Counted from the stretch's first letter, positions 43,492-52,760 are shown. The stretch is DNA of 64,000 bases from Arcicella sp034519515 (GCA_034519515.1 JAXHOK010000051.1:122599-186598), one strand, 5' to 3'. Numbers and translations: made by a program. The notes: generated by a model from the letters alone, not told the origin.

Positions 43492-45126
43492 TTACTTCAA
43501 ATTCATATTCTCAAAAGTCGAAATATCAATAATTTTTTCGAGGTCTTCATCGTAGGTAACTTTTATTTTATCGCCAACCTGAGAAATTGGTAATTGAGTT
43601 GAAATATTAGACGAACCCACAAAAACTTTCGGGCTATCTTTCAAGATAAAATAATAAAAGCTATTCCCATTTTTCACATCATTTTGAATGCGAACAATGG
43701 TCGAAATCATTTCTTTCTTAACCGTTGGCGTGTTGCCAGAAAGTTTGTTTCCTGTCATATTATAAGTATTTTTGAAAGAAGTCAAAGTTTCTCTCAACGT
43801 ATTGCCCACCCCCACAACTGTGTAGTCGTTGATGCCCACCATCGCATACATTTTTACTAATCCACCGTTATCTTTCAAAGCCATCACATAAGTTGGAATA
43901 TTGTTGATATTATACGGAATTGGCGTGGTGGCTCTGTATTCCTTTTCTTGCACTTTTCCTTCGGCTGAATGTTGTGCTGCCACTTCCGTAGCCCCACTTT
44001 GTTTGTAATAAGTTGTCTCCTTCGTCCGAGTATCAACCAACATAAAACCCACCGTTGATTCATCTTTCCCCACAGAGGTTAGCCCCGTGTACCAGTATGA
44101 TTTATTATCTTTTCCATACACCAAAATCATTCCTTCGGTGGTTTGAAGTTTATCGGTATTGGCGAAATTCCAATAACCATTCACATACTCACCCCAATCG
44201 TCCAACTGTGCTTGAATAAAATTAGAGGGCTGTACTCTATCCACCCATTTTGGAACATCATTAAGCCCAAACCCTTGAATATCACCACTTTGAGCATCAA
44301 CTATTACGACTCCATTAGCACTTTTTCCACTAAAACCTATTGACTTTTCAAAGGTTGTAATCACCCAAAAGGGCTTCCCTGAATCGTCAATTTCAAAACT
44401 AAAGTCAGTTAATCCAACTGTGCTGTAACCATTAAAATAAACATGACGGCGGAGATAATCCCAAAAAAACGCACCCTCTTGATATTTTATTTTGATAGGT
44501 TTATTCTGAATAGATTGTACCAATTTTACATCACGTTCATTCGTTACGGACACCATCACATATCCAGGCGTACCTTCCGAATTATTGAACCATTTGAAAA
44601 ATCCGCTGTGTTCGAGCGGGGCAACCCAAACCAATTGATTATTGACTTTCTGAATACAAAATTCACCCAATTCGACCTGACTACCGAGGGCGGGCTGACT
44701 GCCAAGCACTTTTTCACCCACTAAATTGGCTAAATTTTGATCCACAATCCGCACTTCGTCTAACGAAATAGGAATAATATGGTCGGAAATCTTCTTGCCA
44801 ATATTCACTTTACCAATCAATTGCTGATATTTCTGAGCATGAAACAGTGGACTCGATGTAATAAATGGCAGCACCACCACATAGACCAGACTTGCCAAGA
44901 ACAAGTATTTAATCCATACTGGTACAGGTTTTTTCCCTTTATCAAAATTGATATTATTCCCTTCTTGCACAAATTTCATCGAAGAAAACGATGCAAAAAG
45001 AATGACCGATATTATTAAAACGATGAAGCCAATTTGTGAAAATCCATACCGCAAAACTGGCATTTGCGTGTAGAACAGCAAAAAAGCGGTAATGAATATT
45101 GATACTATTTTGAAGATATTTTTCAT
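43492..45126 (-). CDS. Membrane protein of unknown function
   Basis: A 544-residue protein with three N-terminal membrane segments (about 5-22, 29-48, 72-92) and a large ~450-residue part that is probably extracytoplasmic. The latter has repeated beta-rich blocks (FAKSIGFSG-type strands, ANGVVIVDAQSGDIQGFGLN, STVGFMLVDTRTKETTYYKQ), which slightly resemble PepSY-type strands. A C-terminal OB-like part (VGDKIKVTYDEDLEKIIDIS) ends it. No family recognised. The start is ATG at 45126. It is monocistronic and followed upstream by a repeat array. Confidence 0.7.
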   Translation of the reverse strand: MKNIFKIVSIFITAFLLFYTQMPVLRYGFSQIGFIVLIISVILFASFSSMKFVQEGNNINFDKGKKPVPVWIKYLFLASLVYVVVLPFITSSPLFHAQKYQQLIGKVNIGKKISDHIIPISLDEVRIVDQNLANLVGEKVLGSQPALGSQVELGEFCIQKVNNQLVWVAPLEHSGFFKWFNNSEGTPGYVMVSVTNERDVKLVQSIQNKPIKIKYQEGAFFWDYLRRHVYFNGYSTVGLTDFSFEIDDSGKPFWVITTFEKSIGFSGKSANGVVIVDAQSGDIQGFGLNDVPKWVDRVQPSNFIQAQLDDWGEYVNGYWNFANTDKLQTTEGMILVYGKDNKSYWYTGLTSVGKDESTVGFMLVDTRTKETTYYKQSGATEVAAQHSAEGKVQEKEYRATTPIPYNINNIPTYVMALKDNGGLVKMYAMVGINDYTVVGVGNTLRETLTSFKNTYNMTGNKLSGNTPTVKKEMISTIVRIQNDVKNGNSFYYFILKDSPKVFVGSSNISTQLPISQVGDKIKVTYDEDLEKIIDISTFENMNLK

Positions 45127-45301
45127 TGTTTTGGTATTTTTTTGTAAATCTACATTACTAAATCATTGTTTTTGAATTTAGTACTAATTTAAAATGTATG
45201 CTGTTGCAATATGCTAAATATTAGCCTTTAAAAAACACAATAGAGCAAAATCTTCTTGAATTAGTATGTCTCAAATACTCTTTCAAGTGAAATGCCCTCA
45301 T

Positions 45302-45520
45302 TTTCGCCCTTGTTAGAGTTTTCTCCAACAAGCTACCGTCCGATTTTTGGAGAAAGCTCCTAAAAGGCAAAAAGCAAAAATACCACTTTTGTTAATTACA
45401 ATTAAAATATTTCGCCCTTGTTGGAGAAAACTCCAACAAGCTACCGTCCGATTTTTGGAGAAAACTCCTAAAAGGCAAAAAGCAAAAATACCACTTTTGT
45501 TAATTACAATTAAAATATTT
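45302..45520. repeat. Two tandem 108-bp units upstream of the AAA/DUF4143 ATPase gene
   Basis: Units at 45302-45409 and 45410-45520 differ at only a few bases. Each holds two hairpins: CTTGTTGGAG-AAAA-CTCCAACAAG (one mismatch in unit 1) and TTTTTGGAG-AAA-CTCC. The array ends 46 bases before the ATPase start and just before a TATATTTG box (45534-45541). A fragment of the unit (CCGATTTTTTGGAGAAAACT) recurs near 49257. Confidence 0.85.
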
Positions 45521-45565
45521 TAAAATTTTGATATATATTTGAATTATAATTAAAATATAATAGTA

Positions 45566-46768
45566 ATGAAAAATTATATCAAAAGACCGATTTATATGGA
45601 TAAAATAATGCCATTCCTCGGAAAAAATATTATAAAAGTGCTTACTGGGCAACGGAGAGTGGGAAAAAGCTATTTGATGTACCAAATAATTGAACAACTT
45701 AAAGCTACCAATTCTGATATTAACATTATCTATATTGATAAGGAAAAATATGAATTTGATAGCATTAAGAACTATGAAGATTTAATCAATTATTATCAAA
45801 ATCACTCTATTGAGGGGAAAAACGCCCTTTTCATTGATGAAGTTCAAGACATCAACGAATTTGAGAAGGCTCTCAGAAGTTTATACAGTCGTGAAAATAT
45901 TGATATTTACATCACGGGTAGTAATGCCAATATGCTTTCGGGCGAATTGGCTACTTTTCTGAGTGGGCGATACATCGAAATTCAGGTCAATAGTCTTTCT
46001 TACCCTGAATTTTTAATCTTTCATCAGAAATCAAATAGTCAAGAAACTTTTATGGAATTTCTCAGATTCGGAGGGCTTCCCAATTTGATTCATTTTCCGT
46101 TGGAAGAACCCATCGTTTCTGAGTATTTACAAAATATTTATCATACCATATTATACAAAGATGTCATCAGGAGGAACAGTATTCGGAATGTTTCTTTTCT
46201 GGAAAATTTGGTCAATTATTTAGCGGATAATTTAGGCAGTATTGTTTCTGCCAAAAAAATATCCGATTTCCTAAAATCTCAACAAGTAAGCATCACGCCC
46301 AATACTGTGCTTGATTATTTAGATTTTATTCAAAATTCTTTTTTCATACACCGAGCGAAAAGACAAGAAATAAAAGGGAAAAAGATATTTGAAATCGGGG
46401 AGAAATTTTATTTTGAAGATACGGGTTTACGAAACTCTATTGTTGGATTTAGACTCAATGAAATTCAAAAACTATTGGAAAACGTGGTTTATAATCATCT
46501 AAGAATCTGTGGCTACAAAGTGAGAGTGGGAGTTTTGGGGCAAAATGAGATTGATTTTGTGGCTGAAAAAAATAATGAAACGGTCTATGTGCAGGTCTGT
46601 TACCTCATTCAAGAACAAGCCACGCATGACCGAGAATTTGGAAATTTATTAGCCATCAAAAATCAATTTCCAAAATACGTTTTGAGCATGGATGCTCTCC
46701 ATAATTCCAATACTTTTATGGGGATTAATCATAAAAGTATTCCTGATTTTTTAATAGAATTTAGTTGA
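45566..46768 (+). CDS. AAA ATPase with DUF4143 domain
   Basis: A 400-residue protein of the AAA_14/DUF4143 group. Walker A is LTGQRRVGKSYLMYQ, Walker B is ALFIDEVQDINEFEKAL, and YITGSNANMLSGELATFLSG is the sensor region. The C-terminal DUF4143 part includes ADNLGSIVSAKKISDFLKSQ and the PD-(D/E)xK-like NEIDFVAE ... VYVQVCYLI, in which the usual (D/E)xK is replaced by QVC, so nuclease activity is doubtful. Cellular role of the family not established. It has its own terminator, and a tandem repeat array precedes it. Confidence 0.9.
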   Translation: MKNYIKRPIYMDKIMPFLGKNIIKVLTGQRRVGKSYLMYQIIEQLKATNSDINIIYIDKEKYEFDSIKNYEDLINYYQNHSIEGKNALFIDEVQDINEFEKALRSLYSRENIDIYITGSNANMLSGELATFLSGRYIEIQVNSLSYPEFLIFHQKSNSQETFMEFLRFGGLPNLIHFPLEEPIVSEYLQNIYHTILYKDVIRRNSIRNVSFLENLVNYLADNLGSIVSAKKISDFLKSQQVSITPNTVLDYLDFIQNSFFIHRAKRQEIKGKKIFEIGEKFYFEDTGLRNSIVGFRLNEIQKLLENVVYNHLRICGYKVRVGVLGQNEIDFVAEKNNETVYVQVCYLIQEQATHDREFGNLLAIKNQFPKYVLSMDALHNSNTFMGINHKSIPDFLIEFS

Positions 46769-46795
46769 TAAAATAACAAACTAACAGAATCCTTC

Positions 46796-46817
46796 TCCCC
46801 AATATTGGGGATTTTTT
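46796..46817 (+). terminator. Rho-independent terminator after the DUF4143 gene
   Basis: TCCCCAATATTGGGGA followed by six T, 28 bases after the stop. Confidence 0.85.
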
Positions 46818-46891
46818 GTTTAAAATCTTTCGGCAAAATTTGTTGCGTGAAAAGAAATGAATCTTTTTACTGATGTAAAACAAATTTTATC

Positions 46892-48199
46892 ATGAAAAAT
46901 CTTACCAAAATCTTAGGGTTAATTTATGTGGCAATTATAATGTTTGCAGTGGCTTGTAAAAAGGACGAACCAACGCCCACGCCACCCGTAACAACACCCA
47001 CGACGACCCCGCCCGTAGTTACCAAAAGCTCCGCCAAAGATATTACCAAATTTAGCTTTACCGCCCTCAGCCCCGTGGTTGATGCCACCATTGATGCCAC
47101 TGCCAAAACGATTACCGCCACCGTTCCTGCCGCAACGGATTTAACCAAATTAGTACCAACGATTACCTTTTCCGACAAAGCCACTGTTTCGCCCGCTTCG
47201 GGTGTGGCTACGGATTTTTCTAAGGAGGTGAGTTATACGGTTACGGCGGAGGATGCGAGTACTGTTGTTTGGAAGGTGAATATTACAAAACCAGTGGTAG
47301 CCCAGAGTTGTCAATTGATAGGTTTAACGGTTAATGATATTAATGGAATCCTTAATGAAACCTTTGAATATGATTCAGAGAATAGATTAATTAAACGTAC
47401 ATCAAAAAAACCTAAGTCAGATATAGATACTAAAATAGCCTACACCTATAATAGTGATGGATTTCTGACTGAAATAGCGTGGGAAAGGATGAACGCAAAA
47501 ACTGCCTATGATAATATCAAAAGAGTGAGTTCATATACCTATAAAAATAGGCGTTTGAGTTTACAAGAGATTAAACAAACCACTGGTGATGGTAAAGTAT
47601 CAACGGGTAGCAGCACCTACGAATACGAATCAGAAACAAGTGATAAACTTAAAAAAGTGATCTATAATGATATTGTTACTGGAAGTAGCAAACCTGAAAC
47701 ATTTTTGTTTACTAATGGAATATTGACTACTTACACTGACTCATTTAACAAGAAGAATGACATAAATTCAATGGGATTAGTAACGAGATCGACACCTACT
47801 GATGGGAAATTTGTCCAAGAATGGAACTATGATGCTAATGGACAACCAATTAAGTATGGTTATGTTCCTGCTAACATTAACATAACTTATACAAACATTA
47901 AAATGAAATATGACGATTTTGAATTATTAACTCGTGGACAAGGCTATCCATCTATATTTTGGCTTGGTCAAGATACCGAATCAGTTTTTAATCCAAAAGG
48001 GTTTAAAGGGTTTCCTAATTTTAAGATTTACGCATCGCTGTACGATACACGTATTTTTTTAAGAAAAACTTATGAATCTGGTACAGACAAAAGAACCTAT
48101 GACTACAAAACAGATGCAAATGGAAATGTTACTTCATATACCATCACTTATTCAGACGGTTCAAAAGATACTGGAACATTTACTTACAAATGCAATTAA
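46892..48199 (+). CDS. Lipoprotein with DUF5018-like Ig domain and YD-like repeats
   Basis: A 435-residue lipoprotein (signal IYVAIIMFAVAC, Cys22) with a Thr/Pro-rich linker, then a DUF5018-type beta domain (KDITKFSFTALSPVVDATID ... SYTVTAEDASTVVWKVNITK). The remainder (FEYDSENRLIKRTSKKPK, AYTYNSDGFLTEIAW, WNYDANGQPIKYGY) resembles YD/RHS-like strands found in Bacteroidota surface proteins. Role unknown; probably outer-membrane anchored. The DUF5018 coding region is much more GC-rich than the rest, which may be a recent acquisition or simply Ala/Thr-rich codon use. Confidence 0.8.
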   Translation: MKNLTKILGLIYVAIIMFAVACKKDEPTPTPPVTTPTTTPPVVTKSSAKDITKFSFTALSPVVDATIDATAKTITATVPAATDLTKLVPTITFSDKATVSPASGVATDFSKEVSYTVTAEDASTVVWKVNITKPVVAQSCQLIGLTVNDINGILNETFEYDSENRLIKRTSKKPKSDIDTKIAYTYNSDGFLTEIAWERMNAKTAYDNIKRVSSYTYKNRRLSLQEIKQTTGDGKVSTGSSTYEYESETSDKLKKVIYNDIVTGSSKPETFLFTNGILTTYTDSFNKKNDINSMGLVTRSTPTDGKFVQEWNYDANGQPIKYGYVPANINITYTNIKMKYDDFELLTRGQGYPSIFWLGQDTESVFNPKGFKGFPNFKIYASLYDTRIFLRKTYESGTDKRTYDYKTDANGNVTSYTITYSDGSKDTGTFTYKCN

Positions 48200-48203
48200 T
48201 TTC

Positions 48204-48223
48204 AACAATTTAAACAAATAAGA
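48204..48223 (+). promoter_or_regulatory. Repeated 20-bp leader (also 48871-48890)
   Basis: AACAATTTAAACAAATAAGA is present exactly twice, ending 2 bases before the start codons at 48226 and 48893. It may be a ribosome-binding or regulatory leader shared by both genes, or the trace of a local duplication. A shorter version (AAACAATTTAAA) precedes the small gene at 52841. Confidence 0.65.
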
Positions 48224-48225
48224 AA

Positions 48226-48831
48226 ATGAAAAAGCAAACTTTCAAAATAGTCTTTTTTGCCCTTTTTATTATTCAGCATAATTGTTATTCACAAATAACA
48301 CCCGACAAAAAAGTGCCTGTATTGAAATACACAAATGCAGTTGGCAACTATATAGAGTCTATCATTCAAGCTGCCAAAAATGCGAATATAGGAATTTCAG
48401 AGGGTTCAGTTCAATTTCAAATAAGCGTCAAAACAAGCCTAAATGCTTATAGTCAAAATTGGGTAGCGTATGGAGAAGCACAAACACCTTTGTCTGCGAT
48501 ATCGCAAAATAGAGGAACTTTCAATGTGAGGTACATTTTCAGTGACAGGAAATATACTCAGGAAGATATTTATTCAATTGCTGGATGCAAGCCAACCCCA
48601 AACACTAACGGTGAAGTAGTTTTTGGCGAATTCCTTGAGTATAGGTTCAACGAAAAAGCACCAGAAAACGCCAATGTTACTTGGAGTAAAACAGGTTTGA
48701 ATCTATTTGAAGCATGGAACTGGAAAATAGGTAAATGTTATCAGATTAACAATGTGCTATATGGTGAATGTGGCGATGGACATGTCTTCGCCATCAGTTA
48801 TACACTTGTGCAAGCATCTAATGTTCGTTAA
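48226..48831 (+). CDS. Secreted protein of unknown function
   Basis: A 201-residue protein with a signal peptide (FKIVFFALFIIQHNCYSQ). The mature part includes NYIESIIQAAKNANIGISEG, QISVKTSLNAYSQNWVAYGE, two Cys near the middle and end (IAGCKPTPN, IGKCYQINNVLYGECGDGH) that could pair, and a beta-rich C-terminus. No family recognised. It sits 26 bases after the lipoprotein gene and shares a leader sequence with the next gene; the three are probably cotranscribed. Confidence 0.75.
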   Translation: MKKQTFKIVFFALFIIQHNCYSQITPDKKVPVLKYTNAVGNYIESIIQAAKNANIGISEGSVQFQISVKTSLNAYSQNWVAYGEAQTPLSAISQNRGTFNVRYIFSDRKYTQEDIYSIAGCKPTPNTNGEVVFGEFLEYRFNEKAPENANVTWSKTGLNLFEAWNWKIGKCYQINNVLYGECGDGHVFAISYTLVQASNVR

Positions 48832-48892
48832 CCCCAAAAGGCACATATATTTATTTACAAGATAAACTCAAACAATTTAAACAAATAAGATA

Positions 48893-49243
48893 ATGGCAAA
48901 GCAAACAAATGCTATCGAAAATCTTAAAAAAGGAATCGCAATGGCTGAAATAGCCAGAATCACTGGCGACAAGCAAACAGCGAAATTAATTACTATTAAG
49001 GCTATGAATTTGATAAATAGTGCATCAAAAACCTTTATGGATGTCCCTGAAAATTGGTGTCCAACTCCACCAGTTCCTTGGCCCTGGCCTTGGAAAAACC
49101 CAAGATTATTAACTGATATTTTCGGGAATGAAATAACTAAATTTTCTAAAATTGATGTGTTAAATTCTATGGATAGATTAAAAATAACTGATTCTATCCA
49201 AGTACAAGAGGCTATTTCAAAAATTGAAATGAAAATAGGATAA
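48893..49243 (+). CDS. Small cytoplasmic protein of unknown function
   Basis: A 116-residue protein without a signal peptide. The N-terminal half is helical (NAIENLKKGIAMAEIARITG, DKQTAKLITIKAMNLI), the middle is Pro/Trp-rich (PTPPVPWPWPWKNP), and the C-terminus is helical again. The short WPWPW block may be a binding motif. It shares its 20-base leader with the secreted protein gene before it. No family recognised. Confidence 0.7.
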   Translation: MAKQTNAIENLKKGIAMAEIARITGDKQTAKLITIKAMNLINSASKTFMDVPENWCPTPPVPWPWPWKNPRLLTDIFGNEITKFSKIDVLNSMDRLKITDSIQVQEAISKIEMKIG

Positions 49244-49304
49244 TCAAAATTGCCACCCGATTTTTTGGAGAAAACTCTAAAATTGCATTAGTGTGAGAGG
49301 CTCA

Positions 49305-49367
49305 TGCCGTTGCCTGTGTCTCCACAGACGACTTTATCAATCGTCTGTGGAGACACAGGCAACGGCA
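49305..49367. repeat. Perfect 27-bp hairpin between convergent genes
   Basis: TGCCGTTGCCTGTGTCTCCA continues to 49331 and is matched exactly by its reverse complement at 49341-49367; the loop is CTTTATCAA. There is no U-tract. It lies 12 bases after the PemK gene's stop on that gene's 3' side. Confidence 0.85.
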
Positions 49368-49378
49368 GAAGAGGAAAT

Positions 49379-49717
49379 TTATTGAATTAAGCCTACAATG
49401 TTACTCACTAAAGTTTGGTAAAAAGAAGAAGTAATAGCCGTTGATTTCTTGATAATGAGTGATTCATTCAACAAAAATATTTTGTGCAAACGAACAAAAC
49501 TCGTTAAAGGCAAAGGATTTTGTTCAAAATCGGTTGTAAGGATAAGAAGCGAAAGCCCATCGTTTTTGATTTGACTCGTTATCTGTACTAAAAGATAATC
49601 ACCAGTTTGATTAACGGCATCATTTGAGATTACTAATGCAGGGCGTTTTTTAGTTTGGCTTATGTCTGTAAACGGAAAATTTACGACAACAACATCACCT
49701 TGTTTATAGGTTGGCAT
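49379..49717 (-). CDS. PemK/MazF-type toxin (endoribonuclease)
   Basis: A 112-residue protein of the PemK/MazF family. Typical start KQGDVVVVNFPFTDISQTKK, then RPALVISNDAVN with the conserved RPALVIS, and ILTTDFEQNPLPLTSFVR (the S-x-V-R segment). It cleaves RNA to arrest growth unless bound by its antitoxin. Its start is 3 bases after the antitoxin stop, the normal order and spacing. Confidence 0.9.
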   Translation of the reverse strand: MPTYKQGDVVVVNFPFTDISQTKKRPALVISNDAVNQTGDYLLVQITSQIKNDGLSLLILTTDFEQNPLPLTSFVRLHKIFLLNESLIIKKSTAITSSFYQTLVSNIVGLIQ

Positions 49718-49720
49718 AAG

Positions 49721-50023
49721 TTATAGGAGTTTGTCCCAGCGTTGGTCTTCGATACTGTCCCATTCTTCAGAAAGAGCAGTTTGAGACAACACCGTAGTTT
49801 GGTCGATGTCATTGAGAGGTCGCACAGTTATTTCTATTTCTTGCTTGACAAATAAATTTTTCAATGAATCAAGAAAGGCAACACTCATTTCTTGGCTATT
49901 AAGACGATATGTTAATTGCATAGCTTTTTTATTTTTCTTGGCAATATTATCTATCATGGCTTGAGCTTTTTCTTGATATTGAGCCTCGCTCAAAAACTCA
50001 ATAAATGATGATTTAGTATCCAT
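49721..50023 (-). CDS. Antitoxin of the PemK/MazF pair
   Basis: A 100-residue acidic protein directly upstream of the toxin. The N-terminal half is helical (SSFIEFLSEAQYQEKAQAMI); the C-terminus (SQTALSEEWDSIEDQRWDKL) looks like the extended acidic tail that wraps the toxin. It matches neither MazE nor the AbrB fold clearly. The call rests mainly on position and size. Confidence 0.75.
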   Translation of the reverse strand: MDTKSSFIEFLSEAQYQEKAQAMIDNIAKKNKKAMQLTYRLNSQEMSVAFLDSLKNLFVKQEIEITVRPLNDIDQTTVLSQTALSEEWDSIEDQRWDKLL

Positions 50024-50104
50024 TTTTGACTATCTTTTTTTCTCAAATATACAATCTTTTTTCAATTTAAACTACATCCGTGGTCAGCATCATACTAACA
50101 ATCC

Positions 50105-51721
50105 TCACTCCTTACTCCCCTGCACCTTTCCCGTTTTTTTCTTCTCCAATCCAGGCTGAAAAATCTCGAAATCTTCCTTTTTCTTGGCATCGGCTACAAT
50201 CTTTTTTACATCTTCCAACAATTTCTTGGCATCAAAAATTACGCCGTCTTTAATCGTGTATTTCACGCCTCCTACTCGCTTAACCTCATTACTTTCAGTC
50301 AATTTTATGGCTCCCGTTCCGTAAAGGTTTTTGAGATTTTTCAAAGGATTTTCTTCCAGAATTATCATATCTGCCAACTTTCCAACTTCAACCGAACCAA
50401 TTTTATCAGCCATTCCCAAAGCCTCCGCCCCTTTCAAACTGGCGGCTCTGATGACTTCCAAAGGATGAAAACCAGCTTCTCGTAACAATTCTAATTCACG
50501 GATATAAGCAAAACCATATAACTGAAAAATGAATCCAGAATCTGAACCAGCCGTTACTCTACCCCCACGATTTTTGTATTCATTCACAAAAGCCATCCAG
50601 AGTTTATAGTTTTCTTTCCACTGCACTTCTTGCTCCGTTCCCCACTCCTGCCAATACGAACCATGCGAAACTCGTGAGGGCTGATAAAACCGCCAAAGCT
50701 GTGGCAAAGTAAATTCTTCATGCCATTCTGAACGACGGGCGAGCATCAATTCTCGGTTGGCTTCGTAAATATTAAAAGTTGGGTCGATAGTGAAATCTAA
50801 TTTCAATAATTCGTCCATAACCTCATTCCAGCGTTTTGAGCCTGGTTTTGCGGCTTGTTTCCAGAGTTTTCCTGCTTCTTCAAAACGGTTTTGTTCATTA
50901 GAATAATTATAATCGGCTGGGTAATCTTGGATGGTTTGACTATCAAAAAGTGCCTCGGGCAGTCCGTACCAATGTTCCATAGAGGTCAATCCTGCACGGG
51001 CAGAACTCAACACATTCCAACGAGCCACGTCCACTTGGGCATGATGACAAGCCGAGCGTAACCCCAATTCTTTATTCCTCCGTAAAGCCGCATCCATAAC
51101 TTCAGGTCTTGCTCCAAAAAATTTAATACCATCAGAACCTTTTTTAGCATTTTCTTCTACCCAAGTTTTGGCTTGCTCAGCCGTGGTGATTGATTCTTTC
51201 GACCCCATTCCGAAGGCAGTGTATGCCAAAATCCTCGGAGCAGTGATTTCATTTTTCTGAGATTTATTTTTTTGGTCAAGCGTCCAGTCCAAACCATTTC
51301 CTGCGGATGGGTCACGGATGGTTGTGATGCCGTGTCCGAGCCATAATTTATAGACATATTCGGCGGGCGTTCCCTGTTGCTTCCCTCCTATGTGTCCGTG
51401 CATATCCACAAAACCTGGGAGCATATACATACCCGTACAATCAAGTTCTTTATCACCGTCATTGAGTTTAGGGCGACTTTTGGGGTCAATCGGTACGCCA
51501 GGATAACCCACGACTTTAATTTCAACAATCTTATTTTTCTCCACCACAATATCACAAGGACCTTGCATCGGTGAACCTGTGCCATTGATAAGGTTTACGC
51601 CCCTGATAATCATGCGGTTAAATTGCCCTTCGCCTTCCGCACGAGCAGGGGCTTTTTCGATTTGGGCTTGGGAGGTGAATGTGTAAAGGAATGTGAGAAG
51701 GATGAGGGAAAGTTTTTTCAT
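50105..51721 (-). CDS. Amidohydrolase, secreted
   Basis: A 538-residue exported metal-dependent hydrolase (signal LILLTFLYTFTSQAQ). Amidohydrolase signatures: H108-x-H110 in MLPGFVDMHGHIGG, HGITTIRDPSAGNG, ACHHAQVDVARW, SMEHWYG, RVTAGSDSGFIF and C-terminal KLADMIILEENPLKNLKNLY. It is similar to the imidazolonepropionase/dipeptidase-like group acting in the periplasm. Substrate not determinable. It is monocistronic; a perfect hairpin lies 20 bases upstream of its start. Confidence 0.9.
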   Translation of the reverse strand: MKKLSLILLTFLYTFTSQAQIEKAPARAEGEGQFNRMIIRGVNLINGTGSPMQGPCDIVVEKNKIVEIKVVGYPGVPIDPKSRPKLNDGDKELDCTGMYMLPGFVDMHGHIGGKQQGTPAEYVYKLWLGHGITTIRDPSAGNGLDWTLDQKNKSQKNEITAPRILAYTAFGMGSKESITTAEQAKTWVEENAKKGSDGIKFFGARPEVMDAALRRNKELGLRSACHHAQVDVARWNVLSSARAGLTSMEHWYGLPEALFDSQTIQDYPADYNYSNEQNRFEEAGKLWKQAAKPGSKRWNEVMDELLKLDFTIDPTFNIYEANRELMLARRSEWHEEFTLPQLWRFYQPSRVSHGSYWQEWGTEQEVQWKENYKLWMAFVNEYKNRGGRVTAGSDSGFIFQLYGFAYIRELELLREAGFHPLEVIRAASLKGAEALGMADKIGSVEVGKLADMIILEENPLKNLKNLYGTGAIKLTESNEVKRVGGVKYTIKDGVIFDAKKLLEDVKKIVADAKKKEDFEIFQPGLEKKKTGKVQGSKE

Positions 51722-51741
51722 GGTTTGCTGATAAAATTTGG

Positions 51742-51774
51742 AAGGAAGCCTTCGCTTAAAGCGAAGGCTTCCTT
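51742..51774. repeat. Perfect 16-bp hairpin
   Basis: AAGGAAGCCTTCGCTT, one A, then its exact reverse complement, between the divergent amidohydrolase and 51903 genes. Such a near-loopless stem is poor for termination; in a divergent gap it would lie in a promoter region. Confidence 0.75.
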
Positions 51775-51902
51775 AACACGATAAAATGCAATTTACTAAA
51801 ACAAATTTACTAAAATTGCGTAAATTGCCAAGCCACATCGGAACAATAGACCGTCATTTCGTAAAATTCTATGTTTCCTATGTTAACTATGTGGTTGCAA
51901 AC

Positions 51903-52760
51903 ATGAACAAATTTATCCGCAATAATTTTTTAGCCATCTGCATTACGCTTTCGGTAATTTTTGCTTTTAGTAAAAAAACCACTATTTTTCAGCAGGACAA
52001 ACCGCAAACGCCCGCAAACGTAATAGTTCAAGTAAATCAAGAAACTAATCAAGTTTTTCAGAAACATTGGAAAAATCAAGACATAGAAAACACAAAATTT
52101 ATTTTAATCCAAGATTCTGTAACTATCGGCGAAGCTACTTTATCATACACTTTAAAAGATTTTGGCAAAGACCAGCCCAATGGGGCAATTCCTTCGCTTT
52201 CTTCAAATTTTACCCAAAAAATCAGTCAAAAAAACTATCATTATTCTGAGAATTCAACTGTAATTACTCCTTTGAATACGCCCCGATATGCTCATGCTTT
52301 ATCCATAATTAGTTCCTCACAATCAAACGATGGGACAGATTTTCTAAGCCTTCAACACGAACCTAAAAGTTATCTTTTTGTAGGTAGAAATAGCACAGAA
52401 CAAGAAAAAGAAATTCACAGAGTTACTGAGAAAGGAAATTTGGAAGATGAAATTTGGACAAAAATAAGGATGAATCCCGATGCTTTACCACAAGGAGAAT
52501 TTGAGATGATTCCAAGTTTGGGATATTGGAACAAAACCCACGAATCGCCAAATGCACAGGAGGTAAAAGCGGAGTTAAAAAGCGAAGAAGGTAATCCAAA
52601 GTTAAAAATCTATTCCCTTGATTACCCCGAAATAAAAAGGAAGTTGGACATTACTTTTGGTGTGAATCCACCTTATCGGATTTATAAATTTGAAGAAACA
52701 ATTGAAGGAAAAAAAATAATAGCTAATTCAAAACTTATTAGCCTCAATTCGCAAAAATAA
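51903..52760 (+). CDS. Exported protein of unknown function
   Basis: A 285-residue protein. ATG at 51903 gives a signal-like N-terminus (NKFIRNNFLAICITLSVIFAFS); an ATG at 51786 would add 39 residues without a signal. The body has mostly beta/loop character (QVNQETNQVFQKHWKNQDIE, TLSYTLKDFGKDQPNGAIPS, FEMIPSLGYWNKTHESP). No family recognised, no operon partner except the tiny gene at 52841. Confidence 0.7.
   Translation: MNKFIRNNFLAICITLSVIFAFSKKTTIFQQDKPQTPANVIVQVNQETNQVFQKHWKNQDIENTKFILIQDSVTIGEATLSYTLKDFGKDQPNGAIPSLSSNFTQKISQKNYHYSENSTVITPLNTPRYAHALSIISSSQSNDGTDFLSLQHEPKSYLFVGRNSTEQEKEIHRVTEKGNLEDEIWTKIRMNPDALPQGEFEMIPSLGYWNKTHESPNAQEVKAELKSEEGNPKLKIYSLDYPEIKRKLDITFGVNPPYRIYKFEETIEGKKIIANSKLISLNSQK

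Noticed and set aside
45302..45520. 108-bp direct repeats as a CRISPR or origin
   Set aside because: Two tandem full-length copies without spacers, and no DnaA-box cluster was seen.
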